DNA of 6,662 bases from Nitrospirota bacterium (GTDB taxonomy: Bacteria > Nitrospirota_A > Leptospirillia > Leptospirillales > Leptospirillaceae), in NCBI GenBank assembly GCA_021838765.1, contig JAKCCY010000145.1:1-6662 (forward strand), given 5' to 3'. The position numbers and the translations under genes were made by a program. This document shows positions 5,923-6,662 of this stretch, piece by piece. The stretch's first letter is position 1; every line of letters starts with the position of its first letter. A model generated the notes under the pieces. That model did no database searches. It was not told where the DNA came from and was given only the letters and a program-made list of their open reading frames with translations.

Positions 5923-6662
5923 ATGAAACATTCAATCCTTTTGAAAAGCCTTCTTGCGGTGGCTATCCTCACAACCTCATACCTTCCAGATGCTTACGCT
6001 GCCTTCTCTTTTGGTGAAGTAAACGGATATCAGGATGTCACCATGAACGCTTCCGATGTGGGACAATCTTTTACGGCCAACTGGCTCTGTAGCGCCAACA
6101 CGACTTGCAACAATCCGAAAATAGTAAATCCTTCCCCGGTCAATCTCAGTGCAACCGGAACATTTACACTGGACCAATACGGAAGCAACTATGTCAAGAT
6201 CTCTGCAACCATCAAAAACACGACAATCTCGAGCTTTCAAGCCGCGTTGATGTCCATCGGTCTTTCCACACAGCTCTCCAACTCGAACATCTCTCCTTCA
6301 TGGAACATACCCGGAGATTCGGGATCTCAAGGAACAATCTTCAAAAGTTATAGCTCTCCAGGTAATTTCCCAGGAGGGTTTAGCGGAATCAACGCCTGTT
6401 TCTGGGCAGGAATAAACTGTAGCGGGGGACCCATTACTAGCGGGCTTGGAAATGGTTACACTAAACTGGGCCCATCGACCGACTCATTCACCTTCTTCCT
6501 GACATCAAATACCGGAACCATCGGTTCCTCATTGACGCTTTCCGATTTTGCGGTCAAGTTTCAGACACAAGCTGGTTCCTATGAATTCGGCGATGGACTG
6601 GGTCCTTCTCCGACACCGGAACCCGGATCTTTCTGGCTTCTCGGTTCCGCACTTCTGGCCAT
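5923..6662 (+). CDS. Secreted PEP-CTERM sorting-domain protein (C-terminus cut by window edge)
   Basis: Start ATG 5923 with AAGGA six bases upstream; 246 full codons remain open to the window end. Residues 1-26 are a signal peptide: Lys2, a hydrophobic core, and an AYA cleavage site before AFSFG. The mature part is rich in Gly, Ser, Thr and Asn, predicted beta-rich, with four Cys in two pairs (56/62 and 159/166), which could form disulfides. It has six N-X-S/T sequons (Asn 42, 59, 74, 99, 122, 165). The end reads PTPEPGSFWLLGSALLA, the PEP motif (232-234) followed by the start of the hydrophobic helix; the expected Arg-rich tail lies just beyond the window, so only about 15-20 residues should be missing. 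PEP-CTERM proteins are exported by Sec, processed by exosortase (EpsH/Xrt) and linked to exopolysaccharide or floc/biofilm matrix. The specific role of the mature domain is unknown. It has its own sigma-54 promoter and faces away from mgtA. Confidence 0.88.
   Translation, partial: MKHSILLKSLLAVAILTTSYLPDAYAAFSFGEVNGYQDVTMNASDVGQSFTANWLCSANTTCNNPKIVNPSPVNLSATGTFTLDQYGSNYVKISATIKNTTISSFQAALMSIGLSTQLSNSNISPSWNIPGDSGSQGTIFKSYSSPGNFPGGFSGINACFWAGINCSGGPITSGLGNGYTKLGPSTDSFTFFLTSNTGTIGSSLTLSDFAVKFQTQAGSYEFGDGLGPSPTPEPGSFWLLGSALLA

Noticed and set aside
1..6662. CRISPR arrays, tRNA/rRNA genes, intact insertion sequences
   Set aside because: No regularly spaced long repeats, cloverleaf-like segments, rRNA stretches or intact transposase genes were seen on either strand.

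Overview
The window holds three substantial genes. Two run leftward and one rightward, and a non-coding, signal-rich stretch of about 1.1 kb lies between them. Base composition is mid-GC by eye, Shine-Dalgarno sites are strong, and the right-hand gene carries a PEP-CTERM sorting tail behind a -24/-12 (sigma-54) promoter. Together these point to a Gram-negative environmental bacterium with an exosortase system. The overall style recalls Nitrospirota such as Leptospirillum, but that is an impression, not a demonstration.

Left part (1-1785, minus): 595 codons of a thioredoxin-domain protein of the DUF255 / YyaL / SPATA20 family, cut at its C-terminus by the window edge. The gap at 1786-2143 holds its likely promoter, the probable terminator of the next gene, and a possible scrap of transposase. 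Middle (2144-4840, minus): a complete P-type ATPase of the Mg2+-importing MgtA/MgtB class, 898 aa, with all catalytic motifs present.

Intergenic region 4841-5922: nearest mgtA, on the same strand, is a leader with several stem-loops, including two copies of one segment that compete for a shared complement. Just upstream is a 38-codon ORF with an excellent ribosome binding site, encoding a Phe/Arg-rich amphipathic peptide. Farther upstream, a consensus -35 promoter and a strong stem-loop ending in a U-tract bracket a possible short leftward transcript of about 310 nt. On the plus strand, three 21-bp-phased direct repeats lie about 105-157 bp upstream of the predicted start site of a textbook sigma-54 promoter. 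That is the layout expected for an enhancer-binding activator.

Right part (5923-6662, plus): a secreted, Asn/Ser/Thr-rich protein with an N-terminal signal peptide and the start of a PEP-CTERM tail, cut by the window edge. It is probably exported and processed by an exosortase encoded elsewhere, and the upstream elements suggest expression under RpoN control. The three main genes do not look like one pathway. The most interesting content is regulatory: the sigma-54/PEP-CTERM control region and the small ORF plus structured leader ahead of mgtA.
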